A DNA stretch of 64,000 bases from JAEUIE01 sp046350055 (GCA_046350055.1 JAXMBC010000001.1:4774001-4838000); one strand, 5' to 3'. Positions 44,811 to 53,567 are shown, counted from the first letter of the stretch. Notes: generated by a model from the letters alone, not told the origin. Translations and numbers: made by a program.

Positions 44811-47066
44811 TCATTGGAGCGCCAGAGGCACCCAAGCGAGGGCAATGCGAATCTGCTCATAGCTGTATCTGCCTTCAAAATGACTGAAGATTGTTGACAG
44901 CTTGCCATCATTCAACTGCGCTGCTGCTTCCCGAATTTCCTCTGCATGGACAAGACTTAACCACGGTTCTGGATTCGCCATGGGCGTTGCTTCCAGGTAA
45001 TGCTCAAGGTACTTATTCACCGTCGAATGTGCCTTGCGGAGTATGACAGAAGCTTCCTCAACCAGCATACCTTTCTGAAACAACGGCCAGGCATCTTCCT
45101 GTCCCGGTGCAGTACGGTTGCTGTGTTTCTCGCCCCGTTTCACTGGCTCGCTCTGACCACCTTCGGTCAAGTCGGATTGAAGTCTATTACTCGTACAGTA
45201 CTCTTTGATGCAGTTCAGAATTTCCCTGCCAAAGCTGTTCACCTTGGCTTCACCGAACCCGGCTATGGCCAACAGGTTTTCCCGATTTGTCGGACGGATG
45301 CTGGCGAGTGCATTCAGTGTGGTATCATGACAAATGACATAGGGCGCAACTCCACGGATACCAGCCAGATGCCGCCGCAATTGCTGCAGTTTCGCAAAGA
45401 GCCCCTCGTCTACCTGCAGCGAGGTGAGCAAACGTCTTGTCTTCCTCTTTCGCAGTGGTTCCACCGACTTCTTCCGCCACAGCTTGACGTCTGTCCGTTG
45501 CTTGCGCATCACTTTCCAGGCTTCCGGGGTAAGCTTCAGGATAAAGCCCGATCCCTTCTGCCCCACAAACTCTTCTTTGCGAAGTAACCCCAGGCTGGCT
45601 AGTTGATCGAACCAGTCACGCACTTGATCTTTAGTCGGCTCCCCCAGTAACCCGAACACGCTTAATTGATCATGCCCATATTTCAGAACACCTTCAGTCT
45701 TCTCCCCTCGCACTACTTCAATGAGATGCCTGGGGCCAAATCGTTCCTCACAGCGAGCTACTGCTGAAAGCAGTTTCTGTGCAATTACCAGACTGTCTGG
45801 AACCTGCTCTGCATCGCCTGTGCAGACATCACAAGCGGAACAATTCTCATGTACGAACTGTTGCCCAAAGTGATTCACCAGTTGTCGATGGCGACAGATC
45901 GTCAACTTGGCATATCGATCCATCTCATCCAGATGAGCAAGTGCCGATCGGGTCCATGCCGGGTCAGCACCTGCCTCCTCTGCACTTGTGATGATCAATT
46001 TACTCCAGATCACCACATCCTGTTTGCTGTAGAGCAACACACATTCAGCATCCAAGCCATCACGTCCCGCACGACCTGATTCCTGCTGATAATGTTCAAT
46101 GGACTTAGGCAATGTCATGTGCAGGACAAACCGGACATCTGGCCGGTCGATTCCCATCCCAAATGCCACCGTAGCACAAATCAAATTACACTTTTCATTA
46201 CGAAAGGCATCCTGCACCTTCTTCCTCACAGGAGCATCCATGCCGGCATGGTAACCCATGGCTTTGAAACCCCAGGAATTGATGTCCTTGACGAGTTCAT
46301 CGACATCCTTTCGGCGAAAACAGTAAATGATGCCCGCCTGGCCCCGTCTGTCTTCCAGAAAGGACTTCACCTGAGACCACTCATTCTGGCGTGCAACCAC
46401 TCGGTAGTGGAGATTAGGCCGATGGAAATCACCAATGAACACATTGGGAGCTTCCAGCCCCAGTTGCTGAATGATATCCTGCCGGACTTTTTCAGTTGCT
46501 GTAGCAGTGAATGCATGCACGGGCACCTTGGGAAACGCCGTGCGCAGAAATGAGAGTTGTCTGTACTCGGGCCGGAAATCATGGCCCCAGTGACTGATGC
46601 AATGTGCTTCATCAATCGCAAAGGATGCGACCGGCAGCCTTTGCAGGAAAACAACAAAGTCCTCCATCACCAGTCGTTCAGGAGCAACATACACCAAGCG
46701 GAAATCACCGTTGCGAATACCCTCAATGCGGTCATCCCGTTCTTCAGCAGTCAACGACGAGTTAATGAAACAGGCAGGCACACCATTAGCATTCAGGCTA
46801 TCCACCTGATCCTTCATCAAGGCAATAAGAGGAGATACTACGACGGTTATCTGATTTTCCCGACAGGCTGCGGGCGCCTGAAAGCAAAGCGATTTGCCCC
46901 CACCCGTTGGAAGCACAACAAGCATGGACTTGCCAGCCAGATTCGTCTGGATGGCCTGTTCCTGCATCGGCCGAAGGGATGTAAAACCCCAATGCCTGGC
47001 AATTGTCTGCTGTACATCGGAAAATTGGAGTGGCATATGAGGCAACAATTGTGATGGTTCCAACAT
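44811..47066 (-). CDS. recQ: ATP-dependent DNA helicase RecQ
   Basis: RecQ is a 3'-5' superfamily-2 helicase acting in recombination and replication repair. The ~751-residue product has Walker A LPTGGGKSLCFQ (near residue 56), DEAH in IDEAHCISHWGHDFRPEYRQL, QESGRAGRDG motif VI, and the zinc-binding cysteines C(..)NCSACDVC in the RQC region. The HRDC domain is near residues 575-640 (LFAKLQQLRRHLAGIRGVAPYVI). The C-terminal ~100 residues include a helix-turn-helix (PLFQKGMLVEEASVILRKAHSTVNKYL) as in HTH_40-containing RecQ proteins. A TTG at 47069 precedes ATG 47066. Confidence 0.95.
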   Translation of the reverse strand: MLEPSQLLPHMPLQFSDVQQTIARHWGFTSLRPMQEQAIQTNLAGKSMLVVLPTGGGKSLCFQAPAACRENQITVVVSPLIALMKDQVDSLNANGVPACFINSSLTAEERDDRIEGIRNGDFRLVYVAPERLVMEDFVVFLQRLPVASFAIDEAHCISHWGHDFRPEYRQLSFLRTAFPKVPVHAFTATATEKVRQDIIQQLGLEAPNVFIGDFHRPNLHYRVVARQNEWSQVKSFLEDRRGQAGIIYCFRRKDVDELVKDINSWGFKAMGYHAGMDAPVRKKVQDAFRNEKCNLICATVAFGMGIDRPDVRFVLHMTLPKSIEHYQQESGRAGRDGLDAECVLLYSKQDVVIWSKLIITSAEEAGADPAWTRSALAHLDEMDRYAKLTICRHRQLVNHFGQQFVHENCSACDVCTGDAEQVPDSLVIAQKLLSAVARCEERFGPRHLIEVVRGEKTEGVLKYGHDQLSVFGLLGEPTKDQVRDWFDQLASLGLLRKEEFVGQKGSGFILKLTPEAWKVMRKQRTDVKLWRKKSVEPLRKRKTRRLLTSLQVDEGLFAKLQQLRRHLAGIRGVAPYVICHDTTLNALASIRPTNRENLLAIAGFGEAKVNSFGREILNCIKEYCTSNRLQSDLTEGGQSEPVKRGEKHSNRTAPGQEDAWPLFQKGMLVEEASVILRKAHSTVNKYLEHYLEATPMANPEPWLSLVHAEEIREAAAQLNDGKLSTIFSHFEGRYSYEQIRIALAWVPLALQ

Positions 47067-47399
47067 CAATATTCATCATCATAGTGCTTATCTAATGAGG
47101 GCGCAGCCCTTTGTGCATGACGAACCGTCACAATCTTTCCCAAAACCCCTACCCTCTTTTTTGGCAAACATTTTATTCACCCTGCCTTCGTTGCCGATAA
47201 CAAAGCTGGCATAACCTGCATGTTCCTTGAACGTGTCAAGTCCAACTTGATCGTTTCGCTCAGGGGGAAACGCTGAGCCAGGGCGTGTGCGGTTGTGATG
47301 ATTGAAAGCCAACACGCAGGGTCACCTCGCGCGCTCCACGAGCGATGTGAAAGAACCTTGCTTTGGATACAGGCATCCACGGGATGCAGGGGGAATTCC
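47067..47399. other. 333-base intergenic region between divergent recQ and BBP7 genes
   Basis: This is the longest gap in this half of the window, and I find no open frame with coding support in it. It holds an AGGG-CGCAG-CCCT hairpin near 47097-47109, the GTTC-CTT-GAAC inverted repeat (47222-47232) and the two competing hairpins at 47252-47278. The untranslated leader of the BBP7 gene ends with AGGGGG about 7 bases before ATG 47400. Confidence 0.5.
47252..47278 (+). promoter_or_regulatory. Two mutually exclusive 6-bp hairpins in the BBP7 leader
   Basis: Arms CGTTTC (47252-47257) and GAAACG (47267-47272) pair, as do GCTCAG (47258-47263) and CTGAGC (47273-47278). The arms are interleaved, so only one hairpin can form at a time. 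The design is attenuator-like but may be chance. Confidence 0.35.
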
Positions 47400-48644
47400 A
47401 TGAAACGCAAGATCGTTTGCTCTGTAGCTGCGCTGTTGGCCGGCACCGGTTTCGCCGCCGCACAAGAACTTGAACTTGCCTCCGCTCGCATGAGCCAGGG
47501 CACTTCTGCTCAGATGGGGCACCTGAACAGCTGTAATTCCTGCGACACGCCCGCCATCAATTATTGCAACGATGGTTGCGGTTATAATTTCCGCTTCTAT
47601 GGCAGCCTCGACTATCTTCTCTGGAAGATGGGGGAGAGCTGGAGCACTTCTGGTGGCTCCTTTATCCCCAGCATCCGCAGCCCAATGCCCTATGGCGTGG
47701 CTACGGTAAACAGTGACCAGTTTGGTATCGCCTTCTTCAGCCCACTTCTGGCTTCCAACAGCCTGATCAATGACTTTGACTTCAGTGGTGCCCGCCTGAC
47801 TTTAGGCGCGAATCTGAATCGTGAATGGGGTGCTGAACTGTCTTATTTCCAACTGGAACGCCGCGAAGCAGGCTTCATTGGTGCTGCCAGCACAAAGATG
47901 TTTGGTTTCAGCGATGGAATCGACACGTTCAATCCTTTTGTCAATGTAGCCGTCCAGGGTCTTGGCAGCCGCAAGCTCTTTGGGTTTGAAGGCAATGTCA
48001 AACATCATGCCGCTACCATCGGCCAGCTCAAACTGAGTGAACTGGTTGGCGTTCGCTACCTGGACCTCGAACAGAACCAGCAGCTCAACCAGGCTCTCCA
48101 GTTTGTGCCTGACTTCAGCGATGTGAATGGTGGGGCTGGTATCCTGATTGGTGATAACATCAGCACCTACAATGGCACCTATCGGGCCACCAATCAGTTT
48201 GTCGGCGTAACGGTCGGGTTGCGTGCTGATGTGGACTTCGGCACCTTCTACACCTCATTGACAGGTAAGCTCTCTGTCGGTGGGAATCGCCAGACTCGTT
48301 ATTCGCTGGAAGAAGTCAACACAACCAGCACTATGGGTAACATCCCAGGCACCATCTTCCCAGGACCCGTTGAATCGGAAGAAGACCGCACCCGACTGGC
48401 CTATGTGCTTGAGGGTACCTGGAATGCCGGCTTCCATATCACCGATAATCTCAGCGTCTATGCTGGCTATAACATCTTGATCCTGAACCGATCTGCCAAG
48501 CCAGTCGACAATGCTTCGCCAACTGGTGGTACAGGGGCTGTCTCGCTGGCTAATCCCACGCTCATCGCTCCGCTGCTCAATCTGTTTGAAGAAACCCGCT
48601 TCGTGGCCCATGGCCTGAATGTGGGTCTTGAACTCCGATACTAA
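47400..48644 (+). CDS. BBP7-family outer-membrane beta-barrel protein
   Basis: The ATG at 47400 yields a signal peptide (MKRKIVCSVAALLAGTGFAAAQE) and a ~414-residue protein with an extracellular-type aromatic pattern: FRFYGSLDYLLWKMGESW near residue 60, repeated alternating hydrophobic strands such as LGANLNREWGAELSYFQLERR, and the final FVAHGLNVGLELRY ending in an aromatic residue, as outer-membrane barrels do. The YLLW opening and spacing match the BBP7 (beta-barrel porin-7) family found in planctomycetes. Four Cys residues near the N-terminus (CNSCDTPAINYCNDGC) may form disulfides. A strong terminator follows. Confidence 0.85.
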   Translation: MKRKIVCSVAALLAGTGFAAAQELELASARMSQGTSAQMGHLNSCNSCDTPAINYCNDGCGYNFRFYGSLDYLLWKMGESWSTSGGSFIPSIRSPMPYGVATVNSDQFGIAFFSPLLASNSLINDFDFSGARLTLGANLNREWGAELSYFQLERREAGFIGAASTKMFGFSDGIDTFNPFVNVAVQGLGSRKLFGFEGNVKHHAATIGQLKLSELVGVRYLDLEQNQQLNQALQFVPDFSDVNGGAGILIGDNISTYNGTYRATNQFVGVTVGLRADVDFGTFYTSLTGKLSVGGNRQTRYSLEEVNTTSTMGNIPGTIFPGPVESEEDRTRLAYVLEGTWNAGFHITDNLSVYAGYNILILNRSAKPVDNASPTGGTGAVSLANPTLIAPLLNLFEETRFVAHGLNVGLELRY

Positions 48645-48658
48645 TGGAGCCCCACCGC

Positions 48659-48721
48659 CGCGACCGGGTTACACCGGTCGCGCTCCCCCAGGCCCACGGG
48701 CGTCCTCCCGTGGGCCTTTTT
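48659..48721 (+). terminator. Double-hairpin terminator of the BBP7 gene
   Basis: The first hairpin has a 9-bp stem (48659-48667 with 48674-48682). The second has a 10-bp GC-rich stem (48691-48700 with 48707-48716) and a 6-base loop, followed by TTTTT. The second is an excellent intrinsic terminator. Both overlap the 3' coding end of the minus-strand zinc-ribbon protein gene. Confidence 0.85.
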
Positions 48722-50333
48722 CGTTGCTTGCCACCAACTCACTTTCCTCTTCTGCTTCCTCAATACTGTCAGCTTCCTGACTGGACTCGCCTTCCACCTT
48801 CTTTTTCTTCTTCTTTTTCTTCTTGCGCTTCGGCTCCTGCTGCAGCAGCCACGCCATCCTGCCCAGCAGTCTGCCATAGATGAGCCATGCTGCCGCAGCC
48901 AGCGGTGCCGAGATCAGCACCACCACCAGATAGCTCATTGTGAAATAGACTGCTCCCCCCGTCATCGCAAAGATCACCAGACTGAGCAAATACATCGTCA
49001 GATAGTAATGCCCCTTGGCAATTGTCTTTTTGATGACCTCGCCATGCAGGAAATTCCAGAAGGTAAGGGATGCCAGTCCGCTAAAGAGGAAAATGGGGAA
49101 GATGAACAGGGTTGCCATCATCCATAAGTAATAGCCGATACCCAGCCCATTAAAGACCAGCATCGGTGTCGCCATCATCATCGCCAGGACAAAGTAGTAG
49201 CCAATCCGCAGGAAGATCACGACATTCTCTTTCCAGCCATCCGTCCCCCAATCTACTGCATGACTGCCTGCAGAGGTGTAGATGATCGTCGATGACCAGC
49301 AGGCACAAGCGTATGCCAGTGTAAAAATAGCTGACATGAAGAGTGCCATGCCCAGCGCCCCAGCACCTACTGCACTAAACATGCTTGGTGTATCCAGCAC
49401 ATATTGAATCAATCGAAGGATGCTGAAATTAAAGGCGAAGTAGAGTGTCAGCCAGATGAAAGGCGGTAGATTCTTCAGCTGAAATGGAAAATTGAGCACG
49501 CCATCCACAAAGAGCAGTGTTGGTGGTGCATCAGGCTTGATGCGATTTTCTTCCGCCATGCTCAAACGATACAGATGTGTTTCTTCTGTAGGCTTATCCA
49601 GGTGCGCGAACGATTCAGGAGCACATGCAGGTTCTTCGGTCTTCTTTTTCTTTTTCTTCTTCAGTACCTGTTCATCATTCGCAGGCAGAGGAAGTTCCGG
49701 TTCCAGTTTGACATCAGGCGGCATTCCCGCTGTCGACAGTTCACTTTCCTGCGGTGCAAGTTTTGCCAGTGGTGCTGCAACTGTTTGTTTCGGCACTGCA
49801 ACTGGCACTTTGACTTCATCACCAAAGAGTGGGTCAATCTCTGTCTGATAGGTACCTGCAACAGGAATTACTTCTGGTGCAAGCTGTACCGCTTTAATGG
49901 GTTCCGGCGGCATGGAAACAGCTGTCCCCGATACTGGCGGCGTGGACGCAGGTTTACCTTGATCCCATTCTGCTGAGCGAGCAATCCCTGCTAATTTCGG
50001 CGATTCCGGTTCAAATGCCAGGTTGTACGTTCCTATCGATTCGTTTTCTTCAGCTTGAATGTTTGCTGGAACAGTAGGTCGATTCGTTTCTGGAATCAGG
50101 TCAAATGTTTCAGGCTGATCCTGACTTCCCCCGCCACCCAGCACTTGTGCAGGCTCAGGCCACATTTCATCCTGTGCTGGATCGTCATCGAATGACAATG
50201 GCTTCGGAACCGGTGCTTCCAAGCGCACCTTACACACCGGGCATCTCCCGGCCATTTGCACATAGGCCGACTTGATGCGCAATGTCGCTCGGCAACTCGT
50301 ACATTTCAACAGATACCAGGGATCCATGCTCAA
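48669..50333 (-). CDS. Zinc-ribbon membrane protein of unknown function with lysine runs
   Basis: The 554-residue protein starts with a zinc-ribbon (C11, C14, C31, C34), followed by ~200 residues of low-complexity Pro/Glu/Val-rich sequence with a seven-lysine run (residues ~225-231). Five or six membrane helices lie between residues ~290 and 500 (PPFIWLTLYFAFNFSILRLI; MSAIFTLAYACACW; YYFVLAMMMATPMLVF; LFIFPIFLFSGLASL; YLLSLVIFAMTGGAVYF; LVVVLISAPLAAAAWLIYG). A second lysine run (~9-10 residues) and a tail overlapping the terminator of the convergent gene follow. I recognise no family beyond the CxxC fold. ATG 50333 overlaps the upstream nucleoside-hydrolase stop. Confidence 0.8.
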   Translation of the reverse strand: MSMDPWYLLKCTSCRATLRIKSAYVQMAGRCPVCKVRLEAPVPKPLSFDDDPAQDEMWPEPAQVLGGGGSQDQPETFDLIPETNRPTVPANIQAEENESIGTYNLAFEPESPKLAGIARSAEWDQGKPASTPPVSGTAVSMPPEPIKAVQLAPEVIPVAGTYQTEIDPLFGDEVKVPVAVPKQTVAAPLAKLAPQESELSTAGMPPDVKLEPELPLPANDEQVLKKKKKKKTEEPACAPESFAHLDKPTEETHLYRLSMAEENRIKPDAPPTLLFVDGVLNFPFQLKNLPPFIWLTLYFAFNFSILRLIQYVLDTPSMFSAVGAGALGMALFMSAIFTLAYACACWSSTIIYTSAGSHAVDWGTDGWKENVVIFLRIGYYFVLAMMMATPMLVFNGLGIGYYLWMMATLFIFPIFLFSGLASLTFWNFLHGEVIKKTIAKGHYYLTMYLLSLVIFAMTGGAVYFTMSYLVVVLISAPLAAAAWLIYGRLLGRMAWLLQQEPKRKKKKKKKKKVEGESSQEADSIEEAEEESELVASNEKGPREDARGPGGARPV

Positions 50334-51256
50334 CTCGTAAACCCGTGGAACGCTTTATGTAACTCTGCCTTCAAGCTTACCAGATCAGCGTCGATGACCA
50401 ACTCAACATTAGGAGATTTATTGTGATTGCGATTGTCGATGACACACATTCCCTGGGTTAATTCGCCGCGGGTTTCAATGTCTACCACCTTCGGTTTAGT
50501 ACTGAAATACTGGGGCCACAGCAGCCAGCAGATGCCCGCCAGATCAGGCAGGATCAGTCCTTCAATTCCATAGTGTTCCGCAGAAGCTCGTAATCCACCT
50601 GGCAACATGCGCCGCAGCAGATTTGTTGGTGATGAATCACACCCTAGTAATTCATCCAATTCTGCAGGAGAGAACGCAAATCGTCTTGAGATATCAAGAG
50701 GTATCAGGACGATGGGAACTCCGCACTGAAGTACACGCCGAGCCGAAGCTGCATCCGCATGAAAATGACATTCCGTTACTGGACCAGCATCGCCAGACTC
50801 TTGACAGGTTCCACCAACTATCACCACACCTTTGAGGTGGAGTGGCAGTTCCGGATCACGTTCCAATGCACGTGACAACATCGTTGCAGGTCCAAGAACC
50901 GCAACATGAATATCGTGATGATGTTTCCGCGCCTCTTCGACAATCACTTTATCTCCAGGATGACTGTGGAGCTTGCTAGCTCGGGGTAATTGCAGCCCCC
51001 CCAACCCGTTGCTGCTGCAGGCATTTTTGCCAAATGGTTCATAACTGACTGGCAGAGCCTGACCTATGCGAGGCAACCGTACCGGATCAAAATGTTCAAT
51101 CAGGTTGTACACATTCTCCGAGGCTTGCTCAGCTGAAACATTTCCAGCACTGGCTGCCACCGCCACAACATCGATTTGTGGATGAAATAAACCCAGGGCC
51201 AATGCAAACGCGGTATCGATCCCCGGATCGCCAATTATGATGGTCTTCTTTGCCAT
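50330..51256 (-). CDS. Nucleoside hydrolase-like protein with altered metal site
   Basis: The ATG at 51256 yields a 308-residue protein that begins KKTIIIGDPGIDTAFALALG, which aligns with the DxDxGxDD calcium-site motif of inosine-uridine nucleoside hydrolases. The first and the last Asp are replaced by Ile and Thr, while the two middle Asp residues remain. AASAGNVSAEQASENVYN (with conserved Asn), the GGTCQESGDAGPVTECHFHADAASARRV segment, and LPDLAGICWLL (normally HDxxA; His replaced by Pro) are recognisable. Such a site could bind metal poorly, so ribosidase activity is doubtful. It lies between trpD and the zinc-ribbon gene on one transcript. Confidence 0.72.
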   Translation of the reverse strand: MAKKTIIIGDPGIDTAFALALGLFHPQIDVVAVAASAGNVSAEQASENVYNLIEHFDPVRLPRIGQALPVSYEPFGKNACSSNGLGGLQLPRASKLHSHPGDKVIVEEARKHHHDIHVAVLGPATMLSRALERDPELPLHLKGVVIVGGTCQESGDAGPVTECHFHADAASARRVLQCGVPIVLIPLDISRRFAFSPAELDELLGCDSSPTNLLRRMLPGGLRASAEHYGIEGLILPDLAGICWLLWPQYFSTKPKVVDIETRGELTQGMCVIDNRNHNKSPNVELVIDADLVSLKAELHKAFHGFTS

Positions 51257-51285
51257 GGATAGTTCCGCCAGGTCGCGGTGTGGCA

Positions 51286-52242
51286 CTAAACAGGACACAG
51301 CTGTTGCAGCTTTTGCAACACACCAAGTACTTGCCCAGAGCGTAACACTTCGTCAGCCTGCTGTACACCTTCCTGTAGTGTTTTTGCGCGTCTGGTTACC
51401 CAAAGCCCGACTGCCGCATTGGCTATCACCCAGTTACGGCCTGCAGACATGCCCCCCTGGAAGATGTCAAGCAATTGCCTCGCACTATCGGAAGCATTGC
51501 AACAGCGGAGTTGATCGACTGTCGAAGGTGTCAAACCAAAATCACTTGCTGTCCATCGTTCTTCCCGAACAGCATCATTTTCAATGATCTGTGCCAGGGT
51601 TTGCCCCTGAAGAGAAACTTCGTCCAACCCTGGATCACCATGCACCACGACGGCACGATCCACTCCGAGAGAAAGGAGCGCCTCCGCCATGGGTCGGATC
51701 ATCTGCACTCTGCCGACACCAAGCAGCTGGTAATCGACACGTGCTGGATTACAGAGTGGCCCCAGGTAATTGAATATCGTGGGAATGCCTAGCTGTTTTC
51801 GTAATGAAGCAAGTGATCTGAGTCTGGGATGAAATCGTGGCGCGAAACAGAACCCCAGATTCGTTTTTTCGATACAGTGCGATACCACATCTGCTGGTTG
51901 ATCGACTGCTACACCAAGAGCCTGTAACACATCTGAGCTGCCACTTGTACTCGAAACAGCACGGTTGCCATGCTTGGCAACTCGGACGCCTGCAGCTGCC
52001 AGGACAAACGCCGCAGCGGTGCTGATATTGAGTGTCGCCTGCTGATCACCTCCGGTGCCACAGGTATCAAGCAGCGGTGGTAAGACTTCAATGAATGACA
52101 TACGTTCACGCATGCATTTTGCAGCAAACGTCAGCATGGGCCCCGTGATGGGTATATCACGCAAGGACAGCAGAAAGGCCATTCCTTCCTGTTCTGAGAG
52201 CCTGCCGTCCACCAGAGCAACAAATGTTGTTTCGTCCATCAT
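51286..52242 (-). CDS. trpD: Anthranilate phosphoribosyltransferase
   Basis: TrpD converts anthranilate and PRPP to phosphoribosylanthranilate in tryptophan synthesis. Diagnostic motifs are CGTGGDQQATLNIST (PRPP-binding GTGGD), KHGNRAVSSTSGSSDVL, and NYLGPLCNPARVDYQLLGVG. At 318 residues it is slightly shorter than the usual ~340, with a shortened N-terminal helical domain. No other trp gene is present in the window, so tryptophan genes are dispersed in this genome. The nucleoside-hydrolase gene follows after ~29 bases. Confidence 0.92.
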   Translation of the reverse strand: MMDETTFVALVDGRLSEQEGMAFLLSLRDIPITGPMLTFAAKCMRERMSFIEVLPPLLDTCGTGGDQQATLNISTAAAFVLAAAGVRVAKHGNRAVSSTSGSSDVLQALGVAVDQPADVVSHCIEKTNLGFCFAPRFHPRLRSLASLRKQLGIPTIFNYLGPLCNPARVDYQLLGVGRVQMIRPMAEALLSLGVDRAVVVHGDPGLDEVSLQGQTLAQIIENDAVREERWTASDFGLTPSTVDQLRCCNASDSARQLLDIFQGGMSAGRNWVIANAAVGLWVTRRAKTLQEGVQQADEVLRSGQVLGVLQKLQQLCPV

Positions 52243-52300
52243 GCCTCTATCGTTCGATGCTGTAGTTGACAGGTTTCAACATTGCTACTGGCTATTTGAA

Positions 52301-52375
52301 GGAAAAATTTGTTTTTCCGTACATGTACACTTTACCCCGAAGATTCGACTGCTATAGACTAGTCTACTGACCAGT
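52301..52375 (+). promoter_or_regulatory. Palindrome cluster upstream of lexA (possible SOS operators)
   Basis: Within 75 bases there are four palindromes: GGAAAAA-TTTG-TTTTTCC (52301-52318), perfect GTACATGTAC (52319-52328), perfect TAGACTAGTCTA (52355-52366), and ACTG-AC-CAGT (52366-52375). LexA proteins bind palindromes in their own promoters, so one or more may be the operator. TATAG within the third could be a -10 element. Confidence 0.45.
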
Positions 52376-52400
52376 ATCCTGTTTCAAGCACGAGGCGACC

Positions 52401-53009
52401 ATGCGTGTTGCAACCGACCAATTGACAGAACGACAACTGGACATTTACGAGTACATCCGTGAGAAAATTGATGAACGAGGTTATGGCCCTACGGTACGCG
52501 AGATCGCTAACCGCTTCAAAATTAAGTCTCCCAATGGCGTGATGTGTCATCTCAAGGCACTCGAACGAAAGAATTTCATTCAGCGTGAAGGCTTCTCGGC
52601 GCGTGCGATTCAAATTGTTGGCTACAAACCTGGCAGCGTAACCCTGCCCATGCTTGGCGTTGTCTCTGCTGGCGCCCCTGTTTCCACCATCGAATTGAAT
52701 GAACGGCTCGAACTGGGCGAGCTTTTCAAGGCTGACAATAACTACGTCTTGCGAGTTTCCGGCGAATCCATGATCGAGGATCACATTCAAAGCGGTGATT
52801 ATGTCGTCATCAAGAAACAGGAGACTGCCAAGAATGGTGAACGAGTTGTCGCCTGGGTCGACGGCGAAACAACATTGAAGAAGTTCTACAAGGAGAACAA
52901 GCGTTTCCGCCTGGAACCGTGCAATGGAAGCATGAAACCTATCTACGTTGACGCAGCTAAGGACATCCGCGTTCTGGGTGTACTTGTTGGTGTACTGCGA
53001 CGCGTTTAA
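52401..53009 (+). CDS. lexA: LexA repressor (SOS regulator)
   Basis: LexA represses DNA-damage genes and cleaves itself when RecA is activated. The 202-residue protein has an N-terminal winged helix-turn-helix (LTERQLDIYEYIREKI; YGPTVREIANRFKIKSPNGVMCHLKAL, residues ~8-55), a cleavage site A90-G91 in VVSAGAP, the catalytic serine S123 in GESM and catalytic lysine K160 in ETTLKKF. The recognition helix (SPNGVMCHLKALERKNFI) is close to that of typical bacterial LexA but with MCH in place of VFY-type residues, so the operator consensus may differ. Helicase and excision-repair genes in this window (recG, recQ, uvrC) are candidate targets, without obvious shared boxes. Confidence 0.94.
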   Translation: MRVATDQLTERQLDIYEYIREKIDERGYGPTVREIANRFKIKSPNGVMCHLKALERKNFIQREGFSARAIQIVGYKPGSVTLPMLGVVSAGAPVSTIELNERLELGELFKADNNYVLRVSGESMIEDHIQSGDYVVIKKQETAKNGERVVAWVDGETTLKKFYKENKRFRLEPCNGSMKPIYVDAAKDIRVLGVLVGVLRRV

Positions 53010-53069
53010 CCGATCAGCGACATCATGCGCCACGGTGATTCTGAAAGCTCATGGAATGGCCATGGATTC

Positions 53070-53567
53070 TCAATCAACATTCATGCTCTTGCGCTTGGGC
53101 TTGAGCATGCGAATCTGTCCCGCATGAAATACGTCGTGCGCAGCAATGCCAAGTACTAATTGTTGATAACTGTACCTGCTTCCAGGTGCTTTACGATGCC
53201 ATTGGGCTGGGGCAAACCGCTCTATGGCTTGAACAAGCAATGCATGCTGTTCATCCAGCACTTGCAGAATGTGGCTCCACTCCTTTTCGTTTGATGTGAC
53301 CTTTAATTGAAACCAGTTGCTGCCCGAAAAAGGAAACGCTCCTCGTTCAAGCGACTCAAACTTACGCCTGACTGCATACTTCCAGTATGCACAGTGAAGC
53401 ACAATGTCTGCAATGCTGTGCCCTGCCCCGGTCGAACACTTGAACGCGACAGCGGCCTTCAGGCCCTTCAGTGATCCACGTAATGAAGGACCGTGCCACG
53501 CTGGCGCCAGATATACACCTTGCAAGTGCTCGACCAGCATGCGAGAGATGCTTGAAGCTTGAGACAT
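53070..53567 (-). CDS. DinB-superfamily protein
   Basis: The ATG at 53567 is preferred, as AAGGGTGG lies 6 bases upstream; it gives a 165-residue four-helix-bundle protein. The DinB/YfiT metal ligands appear as HSIADIVLHCAYW (His near residue 50, with an additional His) and HDVFHAGQI near the C-terminus (two His). Members include thiol transferases (bacillithiol- or mycothiol-dependent) and proteins of unknown activity. Its position beside lexA is interesting because some DinB-type genes are damage-inducible, but a regulatory link is inference. Confidence 0.78.
   Translation of the reverse strand: MSQASSISRMLVEHLQGVYLAPAWHGPSLRGSLKGLKAAVAFKCSTGAGHSIADIVLHCAYWKYAVRRKFESLERGAFPFSGSNWFQLKVTSNEKEWSHILQVLDEQHALLVQAIERFAPAQWHRKAPGSRYSYQQLVLGIAAHDVFHAGQIRMLKPKRKSMNVD

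Noticed and set aside
47252..47278. H-type pseudoknot
   Set aside because: The two pairings are contiguous with no bridging bases, so both stems cannot form together; treated as alternative hairpins.
48795..48832. Simple-sequence (microsatellite-like) tract
   Set aside because: It is explained by the lysine run of the zinc-ribbon protein and lies in frame within a supported gene.
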